Of a stretch of 64,000 bases of DNA, positions 62,956-64,000 are shown one piece after another. This DNA is from CBDCNH01 sp965219015. Lineage in GTDB: Bacteria > Pseudomonadota > Alphaproteobacteria > Rhodobacterales > Rhodobacteraceae. The stretch covers positions 744,001 to 808,000 of the forward strand of contig CBDCNH010000013.1 of the NCBI GenBank assembly GCA_965219015.1, given 5' to 3'. The first letter of the stretch is position 1, and each line of letters begins with the position of its first letter. The translations under genes were made by a program, and so were the position numbers. The notes beneath the pieces were generated by a model. The model did no database searches and was not told the DNA's origin. It saw nothing but the letters and a program-made list of their open reading frames with translations.

Positions 62956-63694
62956 CGACGGGGAGCACCGTGCCGTGGACGTAAGCGGCCGCCGGCGACG
63001 CGAGGAACACCGCGGCCCCCGCGATGTCGGACGCCGCCCCCCAGCGGCCCGCCGGGATGCGCGCGAGGATCGCGGCGCTTCGCTCAGGGTCGGCGCGCAG
63101 GGCCGCGGTGTTGTCGGTCTCGATGTAGCCCGGCGCCACCGCGTTGACGGTGATGCCACGGCCCGCCCATTCGTTCGCGAGGAGCTTCGTCAGCCCCGCG
63201 ACGCCGTGCTTCGAGGCGGTGTAGGACGGCACGCGGATGCCGCCCTGGAAGGACAGGAGCGAGGCCACGTTGACGATCGCGCCGCCCGCGCCCGGCGCGA
63301 GCTCCATCCGCGCAAAGGCCATTCGCGCGAAGGCCTGGCAGAGGAAGAACACCGCCTTGAGGTTGACGTCGATCACCGCGTCCCAGTCTGCCTCGGTGAA
63401 GTCCACGGCGTCGGCCCGGCGGATCAGCCCTGCGTTGTTGACGAGGATGTCGAGCGGACCCGCGGCCCCGAGCCGCTCCGCCGCCGCCACGGGATCGTCG
63501 AGCTCGAGATCGAACGGTCGGGCCGCGAGCCCCTCGGCGGCGATCAGCCCCAGCGTCGCGTCAAGCGACGAGCGCCCGGCGCAGACCACCTCCGCCCCCG
63601 CCCGTGCCATGCCGAGCGCGATCGCCTGTCCGATGCCGGTGTTCGCACCCGTGACGAGCGCCACCTTGCCGTCGAGCCGGAACGGGTCGGTCAT
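62933..63694 (-). CDS. kduD: 2-deoxy-D-gluconate 3-dehydrogenase / 2-keto-3-deoxygluconate reductase (KduD-like SDR)
   Basis: A 253-residue SDR starting FRLDGKVALVTGANTGIGQA, as KduD does. NNAGLIRRADAVDFTEADWD is the KduD-type structural region. The active-site YTASK follows, and YIETDNTAALRADPERSAAI near the end is also typical. It interconverts 5-keto-4-deoxyuronate-derived 2,5-diketo-3-deoxygluconate and 2-keto-3-deoxygluconate. It overlaps kduI (ATGA) and the uxuB-type gene (about 23 bp). Confidence 0.92.
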   Translation of the reverse strand: MTDPFRLDGKVALVTGANTGIGQAIALGMARAGAEVVCAGRSSLDATLGLIAAEGLAARPFDLELDDPVAAAERLGAAGPLDILVNNAGLIRRADAVDFTEADWDAVIDVNLKAVFFLCQAFARMAFARMELAPGAGGAIVNVASLLSFQGGIRVPSYTASKHGVAGLTKLLANEWAGRGITVNAVAPGYIETDNTAALRADPERSAAILARIPAGRWGAASDIAGAAVFLASPAAAYVHGTVLPVDGGWLAR

Positions 63695-64000
63695 CGGAGC
63701 GCGTCCATGCCCACCATCTCGACATCCTTGTAGTCCACGTTGTCGCCCGCCATCGCCCAGATGAAGGTGTAGGCGGAGGTGCCCGCGCCGGAATGGATCG
63801 ACCAGGGCGGCGAGATCGCGCCCTCCTCGTTGGCGAGGACGAGGTGCCGCGTCTCGCCGGGCTCGCCCATGAGGTGGATCGCGCGGCCCTCGGCGGGCAG
63901 GTCGACGTAGAGGTAGGCCTCCATCCGCCGGTCGTGAACATGCGCGGGCATCGTGTTCCAGACCGACCCCGGCTCGAGCCGCGTCAGGCCGACGACGAGC
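63691..64000 (-). CDS. kduI: 4-deoxy-L-threo-5-hexosulose-uronate ketol-isomerase, C-terminal part (cut by window end)
   Basis: The last 102 residues of KduI are present. LVVGLTRLEPGSVWNTMPAH leads to the cupin metal site HVHDRRMEAYLY, followed by HLMGEPGETRHLVLANEEGA and SPPWSIHSGAGTSAYTF. The gene runs off the right edge, so its start is not visible. It isomerises the unsaturated uronate released by pectate or other polysaccharide lyases and hands the product to KduD. Confidence 0.93.
   Translation of the reverse strand, partial: LVVGLTRLEPGSVWNTMPAHVHDRRMEAYLYVDLPAEGRAIHLMGEPGETRHLVLANEEGAISPPWSIHSGAGTSAYTFIWAMAGDNVDYKDVEMVGMDALR

Overview
This window is a GC-rich alphaproteobacterial chromosome segment, most likely from the Rhodobacterales (Roseobacter/Rhodobacter group). 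The evidence is the very high GC, the gene order motB-flgE-flgK-flgL-flgI, an NAD-dependent FdsGBA-type formate dehydrogenase, the sppA / small zinc-ribbon / CaCA exchanger / SDR / uvrC neighbourhood, several binding-protein-dependent sugar ABC importers, and CtrA-like half-site pairs upstream of flagellar and signalling genes. Almost every gene is packed with ATGA, GTGA or TGATG overlaps.

Layout. 15-3358 (minus): a LysE exporter, then CCA-adding enzyme, a NUDIX hydrolase and the chaperone Hsp33. 3359-5362: gene-poor scar with a 97-bp imperfect tandem repeat and a decayed IS5-family element. 5363-7212: divergent REC-PP2C phosphatase and HPt protein, probably a phosphorelay/partner-switch output pair. 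7392-11575 (minus): LolD/MacB-type ABC ATPase, fused permease and CrtC/AttH-like secreted lipocalin. 11591-16498: FGGY sugar kinase divergent from a ribose-type (CUT2) ABC importer. 16580-22409: motB and flagellar hook/filament-junction genes. 22563-24606: pyrE followed by two decayed genes (a thiamine-diphosphate enzyme and an MmgE/PrpD protein). 24644-27438: EmrAB-type drug efflux pair behind a palindromic operator. 27435-34909 (minus): the formate dehydrogenase operon fdsG-fdsB-fdsA-fdhD-fdsD plus a Rieske/FAD reductase. 34962-39820: SppA-like peptidase, 52-aa zinc-ribbon protein, Ca/Na exchanger, pteridine-reductase-like SDR and UvrC. 40141-44922: a CUT1 sugar importer whose two permeases carry extra membrane hairpins.

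44999-59594 is the most coherent accessory system. A minus-strand operon (rpiR, SDR, GH20 beta-N-acetylhexosaminidase, M81/MlrC-like metallohydrolase, MFS transporter, cutC) diverges from a plus-strand operon (NTF2-like protein, a second M81 protein, Gfo/Idh oxidoreductase, CUT1 importer of two permeases, binding protein and ATPase). The shared promoter region carries an RpiR-type GAAA-N4-TTTC palindrome. The likely role is import and breakdown of an N-acetylhexosamine-containing compound, perhaps a glycopeptide or amino-sugar conjugate; the substrate is unknown. The cutC end coincides with a tRNA T-arm-like fragment.

59595-64000: a decayed gene behind an intact repeat operator, then (minus) kduI (cut by the window end), kduD, a UxuB-type mannonate/fructuronate oxidoreductase and a GntR regulator, i.e. 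hexuronate / unsaturated-uronate catabolism. I saw no CRISPR array, intact tRNA, rRNA or prophage.
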